Positions 23,083-32,985 of a DNA stretch of 64,000 nucleotides are shown piece after piece. The DNA comes from Clonostachys chloroleuca. Its lineage: Eukaryota; Ascomycota; Sordariomycetes; Hypocreales; Bionectriaceae. How positions within the stretch are numbered: position 1 is the first letter of the stretch; the number at the start of each line of letters is the position of its first letter. The translations under genes and the position numbers were made by a program. Under the pieces are notes generated by a model that saw nothing but the letters and a program-made list of their open reading frames with translations, ran no database searches and was not told the DNA's origin. The DNA is taken from NCBI GenBank assembly GCA_037952775.1, contig JBANAY010000004.1:6386001-6450000 (forward strand), in the 5' to 3' direction.

Positions 23083-24108
23083 ATGGAGCTCGCCGAGCTA
23101 GAGGCAAAAGCTGATGACATCTTCCAGAAGATAAAGCTGTCATTTGGAAAAGATACACTTTTCAGCTTTATCAAGAATTTATCTCAGAGGCACCTTGGGT
23201 TTGAATCCGTTGGCGATACCAACCAAGAGTATGTGGTGCCTGATTATTCCGGGATGGTGTCTTGGGGTGATACGCCAACGGATGTTGAGATTTTCTACCA
23301 GGATTACAGCACTAACAAAGATGTGCAATCACTCGCGTCTGTAGCTAGAGAGGCGAGACAAGCCGAAGTCCGTAGTACTAATATCTTCTACCCAAGCATT
23401 AGAACCATGTAAACCAGCAAAACAGCTTCGGCAACTCTATCAAGACACAATTATTAGTTTTCTTGGATCCCACTGGCACCATCTGAGTATCCATGGCCTA
23501 TTCGGTGCCAGTCTTAGGGAGACTGTTCCCTCCCTAGATGGCACTACACGTCTACCCCATGAACAGCAACGAGGTTATCACGACATCTTGCGGGCATTAG
23601 GCAAAGTCGATAGCCTGAATTCTCTACGTCGAGTTGTGGCCGAAATCAGATCACTGCAATGTTACACTAGGGTTCTAGAAGAAGTTCAACTCCGCTGTGG
23701 TCGGAAACGCGGCGAAAGTGCGAAGAATCTTGCTCATAAAGTATACATTCGTAAAGTGTTCCCTGACGCCACAGCTGAGAGTCTAAAAATACATCACGCG
23801 AACTTTAAAAGCGATCTGCAGTCTGCCAGACGATGGGTATTAATGATTGAAGGGTATCAAGGAAAAGGCGGTGCTGGTCTGGGATTAATCTTAGCAGCGT
23901 CCAAGAGCTTGATTTCGTTTATGTAAGCGGATCTTAAGCACATCTTTAGCTCTTGCACTAATTTTGTAGCAATAACAAATCGCAAGTAACTCATGAGGAA
24001 CTGCTCGAACAACTTCAAAGGTTCACAAATAATGCACTTGCGATGGAGATTTGCCAAATACTTAACCAAGTTGCACAAGTTTTATTACAGTACCACAAAC
24101 TACCATAG
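23083..24108 (+). CDS. Conserved-looking hypothetical protein, about 297 aa
   Basis: The ATG at 23083 begins MELAELEAKADDIFQ. I model exons 23083-23340, 23426-23922 and 23970-24108, which stay in frame. The second intron (23923-23969, GTAAGC, CTAAT, TGTAG) is convincing. The first (23341-23425) has a GTAGCT donor and TACTAAT branch, but the same place can be read as a one-base frameshift near 23395 with coding on both sides. The protein is mostly helical, with segments such as QLRQLYQDTIISFLG and HHLSIHGLFG and a Gly-rich GAGLGLILA. It has no signal peptide. I do not recognise the family. Confidence 0.6.
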
Positions 24109-24522
24109 GTGCCAATACTCTCGGCTTGATGTTGTTTCCGCTTTCTTATTTGCCGCATAAGTTGCTAGCAACACTGGTGTTCCTGTTTTCTGTGTTTTTC
24201 GATCAAGGCAATTACGGGCTTGATCAACCCCAGGGACATCTTGAAACGGTGCTACATAGCAATTAGGTATATATGTATACAGGAAAATCAAGCTAGTTAT
24301 CAGCCAACCCGAATGCGTCGAAAGGGCTGAGGCGCTTTGCAAATAAAAAAGCCCGAAGTAGTGGGTCTAACAGTGGGCCTAACGAGGGGTTTGCACTAGA
24401 ACAAGCAATATAATCACTCATTTTCAAAAGCACCTTTTGTAATGAGTGATTGTGTTACTTGTTCTATTATCATATTTGAGGGCGGGAGCACCCATACTTA
24501 TACACATCACTAACCCCTATTA
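24109..24522. other. Intergenic sequence before the satellite
   Basis: No gene or structured repeat is apparent between the hypothetical gene and the 19-bp array. Confidence 0.4.
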
Positions 24523-25108
24523 TGGACAGCCAGTGTGTCCAGGGACAGCCAGTGTGTCCAGGGACAGCCAGTGTGTCCAGGGACAGCCAGTGTGTCCAGG
24601 GACAGCCAGTGTGTCCAGGGACAGCCAGTGTGTCCAGGGACAGCCAGTGTGTCCAGGGACAGCCAGTGTGTCCAGGGACAGCCAGTGTGTCCAGGGACAG
24701 CCAGTGTGTCCAGGGACAGCCAGTGTGTCCAGGGACAGCCAGTGTGTCCAGGGACAGCCAGTGTGTCCAGGGACAGCCAGTGTGTCCAGGGACAGCCAGT
24801 GTGTCCAGGGACAGCCAGTGTGTCCAGGGACAGCCAGTGTGTCCAGGGACAGCCAGTGTGTCCAGGGACAGCCAGTGTGTCCAGGGACAGCCAGTGTGTC
24901 CAGGGACAGCCAGTGTGTCCAGGGACAGCCAGTGTGTCCAGGGACAGCCAGTGTGTCCAGGGACAGCCAGTGTGTCCAGGGACAGCCAGTGTGTCCAGGG
25001 ACAGCCAGTGTGTCCAGGGACAGCCAGTGTGTCCAGGGACAGCCAGTGTGTCCAGGGACAGCCAGTGTGTCCAGGGACAGCCAGTGTGTCCAGGGACAGC
25101 CAGTGTCC
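24523..25108. repeat. 19-bp tandem satellite, 30 full units plus a partial one
   Basis: The unit TGTCCAGGGACAGCCAGTG repeats with an exact 19-base period from 24523 to about 25106. The copies look identical apart from the first base of the array. Each unit boundary contains the palindrome TGTCC-AG-GGACA. Because 19 is not a multiple of three and the unit makes no stop in several frames, both strands stay open through the array and give spurious proteins with a 19-residue period. I regard it as a non-coding minisatellite. Confidence 0.95.
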
Positions 25109-25583
25109 CTTGATGAACCGCAGTGCATTTTATGGTCGGCAATTCCTGGCCGTCCAAACGCAGTGTGCATGGTGTGTATATAAAAGGGAGTGCTTGTAGT
25201 GTGGGGCTGAATAATGCTGAATAGCCAAGTTCTTGGCCCTGACATATCTGGTGTGTGATTAGTGAATGACATATTCGTCAGCAGTCATTATTACAGGATC
25301 CGATAGTTGTGCACAAAAAGCTCATATGGCACTTAGGTTGTAAAGGCCAGCAAGCTTGCACTTGCGAACTTAGTAGTTCACTAATCACCTACCAAAGTAC
25401 AAGGCAATTTTCAATGAATCTTCTGACCCACAAAGTCCTGTCATAGAGTATTTAAACACATCGTCTTTTCCATATTATTTCTTTCGTGCAATAAGCTTCT
25501 TCGTGACGACAAGCTGATAACCAATATCAACAAGGATCATTGAACCATTGGCTAATACAAAGCTTTTGCAACTTAATCTCAGC
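25109..25583. other. Upstream region of the following gene
   Basis: No gene. A TATA-like run occurs at about 25175-25185. The last 150 bases are CT-rich in places and probably hold the promoter of the gene at 25584. Confidence 0.35.
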
Positions 25584-26477
25584 ATGCCTACGTCTCCGGC
25601 ATTGTCGCCGGAAAATCTTACCAGGCCGATGCTACAATTGACAAAAATATGCAAGATATTAAGTTGCCAATATGGGGTAGATATTTATATCGGACTTCGC
25701 CTAAATCACCGGCACCATGATCTCAAGTTAACTGGAGAGGTGGCGAAGCAGCAAGCGGAGAGCTTGCTGGAGAGTAGTACCAAGAAAGGCAGCGATGAAT
25801 GGCTCTATAATTTCGCAACACCCCCATCTACAACACCCACAAGTATCAACGCAGCTTCGATTGAAACGTACAAAGGCTGTCAATGTCCTTCTCACCAGGA
25901 CATCTATAGTGAGTGGCCAATGCAGGATGCCGAGCTTACTATCGCCCAATGTATGAGGACTTGCGTGTATTGTGGCAAGAGCTTCCCAGTCGCATCAGAA
26001 TTGCGCAAACACATAAAAAAAAGGTACGCCAAGAGAAACCTCACAGTTACCTTTGACACTCGAGGGAAATGGAGTTCTTCGATTCCCGGCTGGACTCGTA
26101 GACGGTGTATTGGAAGTCTCACCCTTACACCAAAGGCCCGAACAGCTCCAACCCATGCCTCGCCCAAGGTGACTATAAATGAAGAGCTTCAAGGCTATAG
26201 GAAGAGTCTTGCACTAGCTTCCGAGAATTTAGGAAAGAAGATGACAAAGGCAATGGATCGGTTGATGGCAAGGCTTCAAATAACAATGAAATTGGAAGAG
26301 TTTGAAAATTTGGCTAGACTGAGAGAGGAGTGGGAGTTGACTCAACAATGCATGAGAATTTGTGATGAGGCAAACACAAACTTGGATGAGAACTCTAGCA
26401 GTGCGGCCAATATCATCGACAATGGATGGCAATATCTTGTTTCGACAGACGGAAAAACAATTAATAGTGATAACTGA
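25584..26477 (+). CDS. Hypothetical protein with Cys/His motif and helical C-terminus
   Basis: I start at the ATG at 25584 (MPTSPALSPENL), giving 297 residues without an intron. A zinc-finger-like segment CVYCGKSFPVASELRKH lies near residues 133-149 but lacks a clear second histidine. The last 100 residues are helical (KAMDRLMARLQITMKLEEF, then QQCMRICDEA). This pattern recalls the C-terminal part of the Fungal_N region found in many fungal NACHT or ankyrin proteins, where a QCL-IC motif recurs. That resemblance is from memory and not certain. A short intron at the GTACGCC near 26022 cannot be excluded. Confidence 0.55.
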   Translation: MPTSPALSPENLTRPMLQLTKICKILSCQYGVDIYIGLRLNHRHHDLKLTGEVAKQQAESLLESSTKKGSDEWLYNFATPPSTTPTSINAASIETYKGCQCPSHQDIYSEWPMQDAELTIAQCMRTCVYCGKSFPVASELRKHIKKRYAKRNLTVTFDTRGKWSSSIPGWTRRRCIGSLTLTPKARTAPTHASPKVTINEELQGYRKSLALASENLGKKMTKAMDRLMARLQITMKLEEFENLARLREEWELTQQCMRICDEANTNLDENSSSAANIIDNGWQYLVSTDGKTINSDN

Positions 26478-27636
26478 GGTTTGGAGATGAAAATGGCTGG
26501 ACGTCTATCCTCATAAGAAGGAAAATCGTAGGTTTGTGGCCCAACCTGCCTAAGCGGCTAGCTTCAAAAAGGCCCGTCTGTCTGACACATACATATGTAA
26601 ATAGGAGAAGTTAGAGACAAGGCAGCCACAATATACGCCACAGTGGCTCTCAGCCACAATATGCCATCCATTTTCTAGGACTTGTCCTGTTTCAGGGCCT
26701 GACAAGTCAGAGAGATAGAACAACTAGAGCGACTATTAGTGTAGAAGTAATCAGACGGAGCCAAAGATGTAACAGTTCGCCACACGAACGGTTTAATATC
26801 TGTAAGCAAAGGATAAGAGCGGGTGTATATAGTTAGAACGCTGCATAGCTGCCAAAAAGGCGGCTGGGGACAGTCTATGAATAAATAAATAAATAAATAA
26901 AATAAGCCCAAGGTAACCAACCAACTTGCGGAGCTATGGGTTGGTGTTGAGGCGCTTCAGTTGGCGATTAGAATACGAGATGAAGGGATGATTGAATACA
27001 CTCTTCGACGGGTAGTATGTAATATAATGGATAGCATTCTTAACTCTTGTAGCTTTAGAGCGAGGATAGAGACCGAGGAGTTCCCAGGAGCTCTTAAGAA
27101 TATTACTCCTCGCCCGCTTGCGGAAGATTCTGCCTTCAGAAGTCTAGTGTTACAGATAAGTATTTCCCATCAGAGTGGTCTGGAAACTGTAAGTTGGAGG
27201 ACCGAATTAAGCTGGGCTCAATAGATGATCAACGAAGGGAGAGACTCCTCTAGCTTAGCTGTAGAATTTCATATACTAAACAGTACCTGACATAGAATAA
27301 CAGGCAGTTTATAGCTCAAAGAGAATACATCTAGTAAAAATAAATATAGTTGTGCGAGTTGTGGATATCTCGGGGCAGCTAATTCCCGTCTTAGTAGTCA
27401 TGGGAATGGAGGAGCATATAAAGGGGGAATGATGGAGTAATAGTTTAGTTAGGTCAAAAAGTCCATGATAAAATATATTAGATTTCCACAAGAGATTAGG
27501 TTACGTCTACGTCAGCATTGAGCAAGCAATACGGCATTGAGTTTCAGATGAGCATTGTCGCTCGTATCAATGTAGTATAGGGTAACTTGGATAGGAAGGT
27601 TAATTCTAAATTATTACATCCTCTATTAAGAATATT
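26478..27636. other. Non-coding stretch with a dispersed repeat and a microsatellite
   Basis: About 26805-26875 is related to 21890-21955. A TAAA microsatellite lies at about 26878-26903. The rest has no supportable gene. Confidence 0.45.
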
Positions 27637-29433
27637 TCAAGAGCGCTTGTTGACCCCATTGCAATCTTTATGCCGCCCGCTATTTGTTTTTGCGTAAGAC
27701 TTCTTGCACCTACTACAAAATGCACGTTTAGCTTTAAATACCCGGCTGCCAGGGTGCTTTTTGGATATATGCGCCCTAAGGTTCTCATAATATCTACCGC
27801 AGCAATCCCCTTTCACAGGGATAGACCCCATAGCCCGGTAATCCTTCTGCGAGGATTGCTCTTGCGAAGATTGCTTAGGGTGCGCTTTAGACATATGCGA
27901 CCTCAGGTTCTGATAATATCTACCGCAGCACTCCCCTTTCACAGGGATAGACCCCATAGCCCGGTAATCCTTCTGCGAGGATTGCTCTTGCGAAGATTGC
28001 TTAGGGTGCGCTTTAGACATATGCGACCTCAGGTTCTGATAATATCTACCGCAGCACTCCCCTTTCACAGGGATAGACCCCATAGCCCGGTAATCCTTCT
28101 GCGAGGATTGCTCTTGCGAAGATTGCTTAGGGTGCGCTTTAGACATATGCGACCTCAGGTTCTGATAATATCTACCGCAGCACTCCCCTTTCACAGGGAT
28201 AGACCCCATAGCCCGGTAATCCTTCTGCGAGGATTGCTCCTGCGAAGATTGCTCCTGCGAAGATTGCTCCTGCGAAGATTGCTTCTGAAGTTGCTTGACA
28301 TGCGTCTTCGTGTGTGAAAACATTGCCGTCGCCGGTCCAATAACTTCACAAACCGGAACCGTACATCTCAGATAATTGTGTGTTTCAAACTGATGCTGTT
28401 GAATGCATGCTCCATGGAATAATTGATCGCATTCACCACAGAGCTTTTGATCCTGACTGACACATATCTGCTGGCAACGCGGGCATCTTCGGTGGTTTTT
28501 CTGAACGTGTTCACCTAGTTGCCCATCGGATTGGAAGATTTCGTTGCAGTCTTTGCATGCGCGGAAATCATGGTCGCGCATCTTGTGCTGCCGCATGTAC
28601 TCCGCTTCGATTGACTGCTCACATTCTGTACACGCTTCCATTGGGTGCATTTGCAAAATATGTTGATTGAGCCCATTGCTCTTGAAGTCGCAGTTCAGAC
28701 AGGGCGACAAATAGTGTTTACTTTCCATGTGAGTACGGATTACCTCAATGTAATTCGGTAGGCAAACACATGAACAACAACTGCAGTGCCAAAATGTCGT
28801 ATCTAAAATGAAATTGTGTATCTCCTCCAGGGAGTATTTTTCATTGAAACGAAGTTCATGAACAGAATGTAGATGACTTCGAAGATCTTTGATTGTACCT
28901 TGGCAGAGAGTACAATAATGGGAGATCTTCTGATGATGTGACTTCTTCGAAACCTCTACCACATCGGGACACAAAGAACACTTTTCGCTAGGCCTGATAC
29001 AGATGTGTTCCTTCATCTGGCCCCGGGGAACTGGTTCTGGGCATTGTTGACACTTCTTATAGTCGTGTCGATCAATAAGATGAGCGGATTTATCATTGAA
29101 TTGCAAAGGCATGCGACATTCGCATGTATAGAATCCAAATTGGTCAGCATTGCGGAAAACGTCCGATGAACCACGGCTCTTCTCGGGGAAAAATGTTCGT
29201 GGATAGTTCTTGAACTTCTCGAATGCACCGACCCAGTCCTTTTCTAGTATGGATTCCGCATAATTCAGATCGTCACCCGTTGGCCAGAGACCGTGACATG
29301 AACCGAAACTATCGGGGTGAACGTGGAAGGCCGCCTTGCGCCTTTTGCGGCCAAGTTCTTTTCTACTAAGAGGAGTAGCGGTGGCGTCAAAACCGAGGGT
29401 ATCAAAAGGGGAAAAATACAACTTGATCATCAT
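27637..29433 (-). CDS. J-domain and multi-zinc-finger protein, 598 aa
   Basis: A single uninterrupted exon. Residues about 8-70 resemble a J-domain: a helix I-like start FDTLGFDATAT, a basic helix II region RKELGRKRRKAAF and the diagnostic HPD at 39-41, then a helical segment. J-domains stimulate Hsp70 ATPase. Residues about 100-400 hold many Cys/His pairs (for example CPRCQQIC, CSLCPDVV, CRTH-type spacings), a chain of degenerate C2H2-like fingers. The C-terminus has four nearly identical 42-residue units, each with CCGRYYQNLRSHMSKAH, probably one more finger each, separated by SSQEQSSQK linkers. It is divergent from the Hsp70-like gene at 29930. No membrane or signal segment is present. The J-domain call is moderate because the domain is divergent. 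Confidence 0.7.
   Translation of the reverse strand: MMIKLYFSPFDTLGFDATATPLSRKELGRKRRKAAFHVHPDSFGSCHGLWPTGDDLNYAESILEKDWVGAFEKFKNYPRTFFPEKSRGSSDVFRNADQFGFYTCECRMPLQFNDKSAHLIDRHDYKKCQQCPEPVPRGQMKEHICIRPSEKCSLCPDVVEVSKKSHHQKISHYCTLCQGTIKDLRSHLHSVHELRFNEKYSLEEIHNFILDTTFWHCSCCSCVCLPNYIEVIRTHMESKHYLSPCLNCDFKSNGLNQHILQMHPMEACTECEQSIEAEYMRQHKMRDHDFRACKDCNEIFQSDGQLGEHVQKNHRRCPRCQQICVSQDQKLCGECDQLFHGACIQQHQFETHNYLRCTVPVCEVIGPATAMFSHTKTHVKQLQKQSSQEQSSQEQSSQEQSSQKDYRAMGSIPVKGECCGRYYQNLRSHMSKAHPKQSSQEQSSQKDYRAMGSIPVKGECCGRYYQNLRSHMSKAHPKQSSQEQSSQKDYRAMGSIPVKGECCGRYYQNLRSHMSKAHPKQSSQEQSSQKDYRAMGSIPVKGDCCGRYYENLRAHISKKHPGSRVFKAKRAFCSRCKKSYAKTNSGRHKDCNGVNKRS
27770..28290 (-). repeat. Four 126-bp in-frame repeats in the J-domain gene
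   Basis: The unit repeats with an exact 126-base period (ATCCTTCTGCG at 27841 and 27967, and so on). Copies are almost identical. The left-most (C-terminal) copy has diverged most. Short GAAGATTGCTC-type subrepeats sit at the right end and encode SSQEQ tracts. The length of 42 codons keeps the frame, so copy number can change without breaking the protein. Confidence 0.9.
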
Positions 29434-29929
29434 TTAGAAGTAAGAAATAGTTGTACTAGACATTTGAGAAGTAGGTGTATTGGAAATCTGAGAAGTGGGT
29501 ATATTGGAAATGTATTGGACATTGAGAAGTGGATGGCTTGGAAATGCTGGGTAATGAGTAATGTTATAGCGCCAGTTGGACACGGGCCGCTTTCCCCCTG
29601 CGTAATGTTATGGCATTAAAAAAAAAAAAAAAAAAAAATAACATTACACACGCGTCTAGCATCCCTGCGCGTGCCGGATCGCTGGCTGAAGCACCCTTGC
29701 TAAATCCAGCGCTTCCAATAGGTCTGTTTGGTCGGTTGGATGGAAGCGCTGGCTTGGTTGATTTTCACATTTGGACTAGCCCAAACCTATGGATCCCCAC
29801 TACATGCTGTCTGTGCGCCCTTGGCTGTGGATAATAAACCCATGGCCCCTCAAGCATAAATCAATTCACCCCTTGTCCTTTCCTCCTCCAGGTTTATTAC
29901 ATACAGCTCTTCTTACACCCTCCTCCATA
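29434..29929. promoter_or_regulatory. Shared upstream region of the J-domain and Hsp70-like genes
   Basis: The two start codons face away from each other across 496 bases. The region holds three 24-bp repeats at 29465-29546 next to the J-domain gene, a 21-base A run at 29618-29638 flanked by the inverted 9-mers GTAATGTTA and TAACATTAC, and a perfect 12-base inverted repeat nearer the Hsp70-like gene. TTCC and GGAA units in the latter recall heat-shock elements, but no classic nGAAn array is evident. Control of both genes from here is inferred from layout. Confidence 0.5.
29706..29752. promoter_or_regulatory. Perfect 12-bp inverted repeat upstream of the Hsp70-like gene
   Basis: CCAGCGCTTCCA at 29706-29717 is matched by TGGAAGCGCTGG at 29741-29752, with a 23-base spacer. 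It lies about 180 bases before the ATG at 29930. It could be a dimeric factor site or a hairpin. The binding protein is unknown. Confidence 0.5.
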
Positions 29930-31692
29930 ATGCCACCTGCAATTGGAATTGATTTAGGTACGACCAACTCCTGCGTCGCTGTCTTGCAGGATGGCGGTAA
30001 GCCTTTCGTAATCCCCGATAGGCAAGACAACAACAGCTATCTTTTACCTTCTATCGTTGCCTTTTTGGATGGCGAACTACTTGTTGGAAACCCTGCGAAA
30101 CGGCAAGCCTCCAGGAATCTATCCAACACCGTATTCGGCATTAAACGATTCATCGGCTGTAAATTAACTGATGAAGACGTCAAGAACGAAATTGAGACTC
30201 TACCATTCAAGATCGTCGAAAAGGAAGGCTTGCCAGCCGTTGAGGTCAAAACCAACGACAAGCTAGAAAATTACCGACCCGAGCAAATATCTGCATATAT
30301 TTTGAGGAATCTTCGCGAGAGGGCCTCTAACTACCTTGGAGTTGACATCACTGATGCTGTTGTCACCGTCCCCGCCTACTTTGGGGACTCCCAACGTCAG
30401 GCTACACAGGCTGCTTGCACAATCGCTGGTCTGAATGTTCTTCGGCTAGTCAACGAGCCTACCGCCGCGGCTATAGCATATGGCCTTGAAAAGGTTGAAG
30501 AGGAGGATGAGGAGGAGCGTAATGTCTTGGTTTATGATCTCGGAGGTGGTACATTTGATGTGTCCCTGCTTACTCTCCAGGACGGCTTTTTTGAAGTAGA
30601 AGCTACACAGGGCAATGGGCGTCTGGGTGGACAAGATTTCGACAACCTTCTTATGAAGTACCTCGCAGCGATATTTGCTCGACAGCACCGAGAGATACAC
30701 TCCAGTAATCACCGCGCCTTTGATCGTTTACGAACCGCTGCTCGAGAGGCGAAACACATGCTCTCCACGGTAAAGCAATTCGAAATTTATGTTGATGCTC
30801 TGATCGACGGGAATGACTTCATTTATGAAATAACCCGCGATGAGCTTGAAAATCTTCTAAAACCTCTCGTCGATTCAACTTTACCTCTGCTTGACAAGGT
30901 TCTCCATCTTGCAAAGATGGGAAAAAATGAGATAACCGATGTTGTCCTCGTCGGCGGCTCAACCCGAATTCGATCTGTTCAAAATCTTGTCTCAACCTAT
31001 TTTCCCCGTGTCAAGCACCACTACAAAATCGATCCCGATGTCATTGTTGCGTCAGGTGCAGCAATTCTTGCCTCTTCATTGCAAAATAAAACCGGTAATT
31101 TTGTACTTCAGGATGTCACTTCGCGGGCTCTTGGTATCAGGACCTCGGGGGACCAGATGTCATTTATCGTCGAAGCAAACTCCCGTATCCCTACAAAAAA
31201 GTCCAGGCCCTTTACCACGTCTAAAGATAACCAGACGTATATCACCGTGGCAATTTTTGAAGGCGAGGACCAAGATACAAGAAAGAACCGCCGGCTAGGG
31301 CAGTTTGTCTTGGGGGGATCACTCCAGCACCCCGCCATGCTGCTAATATCACGGTTACTTTCGAAATAAACGAGAATGCAATTCTGACGGTAACCGCTGA
31401 AGATGATCAGACGGATAACTGTCAGACCACCACACTCAATCTGAAAATGGATAACCTTTCAGAAGCGGAAATTGATCGCATGAAGGCCCAGGCAGAGGCC
31501 GAAAACAAGAGGCAAAAAGGTGATATGGGCCAACCTAATAAACGCACATTGGCCACTGGGCAGCATGAGGACCGGGATATAAGGAAGAAGGTCCGATTGG
31601 ATACCAGTGTCAATGCACAGTATAATGGAGGTGATAACGAAGATGAAAACCTTACACGCATAGGAGGAGAGGATACTGAGGAGGATGAGTAG
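29930..31692 (+). CDS. Hsp70-like chaperone with one homopolymer frameshift
   Basis: The ATG at 29930 begins an Hsp70 ATPase domain: IGIDLGTTNSCVAVL (phosphate 1), VNEPTAAAIAYGL (connect), VLVYDLGGGTFDVSLL (phosphate 2) and VVLVGGSTRI (adenosine). A substrate-binding beta domain follows. At the six-G run 31312-31317 the frame shifts. One more G would continue into the expected GITPAPRHAANITVTFEI and then a shortened helical lid ending in acidic EDTEEDE. About 587 residues result, shorter than a canonical 640-residue Hsp70. It lacks a signal peptide and HDEL, so it is cytosolic or nuclear. It is head-to-head with a J-domain gene. Either the frameshift is an assembly error or the product is cut before the lid. 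Confidence 0.85.
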
Positions 31693-32985
31693 TATAGGTG
31701 GTAGACGATCGCTGTTTATATATGTTGGAGTATAATAGTAGCTAATATTTTTCTTTTTATTCGATAGTCGAGATTATATAATAAAAAATAATACGATCAA
31801 GGGATTCTCAGGGATATCAGGGGCTGCGGATCTCCTGTAATTACAACAGTCTCAATTACTCAAATTTCCAAATTTCCAAATCAAATCACTTTGTGATTGT
31901 CGCCACCTAACAGCTTCCAGCCTTCGAAGCCGGGCCGGCTTCCACGTAATTCCTGATATTAGTATATACGTTCGAACAGGCTGGGCTGCGAGGTTTAACG
32001 CTCGTAGATTATCTCGGTAGTTGACAATACCTTCCTATCGCCCGCTTGGCTTCAACACTCTTAAATTTATTAAATTACATAATTTTCTCAAATTACTCAA
32101 TTTTCCAAATTTCTCAAATTACTCAATTTTCCAAATTTCTTAAATTTCCAAATTACTCAAATTTCCAAATTTCCAAATTACTTGAATTTCTAGTAGGTAA
32201 AACGTAGATATAATTAGTAGGACCGGGATACCCACTCTCTCGATACAGACATATATATTGAGTGCATATTATATATAGTAGAAGCGCAGCGCTACTTTAA
32301 AAGCAAGGAAGGCTTAAACTTAAGAGCCTGAGTATACTTAGCCCACGAGAGGACATATTTTGGGATTAACCTATCCTCGGACAATACCTCTGTTGGTGCC
32401 AGCGGGCGATAGAGAAATATCGTCAACTACTGAGATAATCCATGAAGGTTGAAGCCCGCAGCCCAGCCTGTTCGAACGCACACACAATTCGCTAGCAAAG
32501 TGATGCAACCGACCTAGAAGGATCAGTTTCACCGAGAGGGGTCAATTAGTCAGGTTGGAGGGTTGCAACCTAACTGGATCCGATCGTCAAGATCCTGACC
32601 TATCGGCTTGAGCAACCCTAGCCGGTAGGATCTATCGCGAACTACGGCTCTGACGATCAACCGAAGACCGAGTTATCGGCGCAGGCCCGATAGCTCGAAG
32701 AGCGTTCCGATCCTATCAAACGCACGAGTTGAAGGAAGATCACAACCGCGGTCTAACGGATATGAAGATCCCTAACTAATTGTATGCCAACGGGATAATT
32801 GACGGACCTTACGAGCCCGAGACCCTGCTGGTATGAGGATACGATCAAGGGATTCCTTGGGATATAAGGGTCAACGGATCCCTCCTGTAATTCCTAGTTA
32901 GAAGTAACAGTCTCAATATATCCCCTTTACCTGTATAACTGGAAGCTGTTGGGTAGCGACACCAACAACCTCATCTATATCCATC
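31693..32985. repeat. Nested repeat complex with inverted and direct copies
   Basis: A TGTCGC-ACC-AACAGCTTCC motif at about 31898 returns inverted at about 32938-32960. A block at about 31970-32055 (with CGTTCGAACAGGCTGGGCTG) returns inverted at about 32395-32485. A block starting ACGATCAAGGGATTC at about 31791 returns in direct orientation at about 32837. Between them, 32080-32190 is a low-complexity run of CAAATTTCC-like units. The layout suggests LTR or TIR elements inserted in opposite directions. No coding sequence is present. Confidence 0.6.

Noticed and set aside
24523..25108. Possible CRISPR array
   Set aside because: Units are contiguous with no spacers, and this is eukaryotic sequence.
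24446..25272. Long open frames on both strands giving 190-250 residue proteins
   Set aside because: They are produced by the 19-bp satellite, which contains no stop in those frames. The proteins are pure period-19 repeats.
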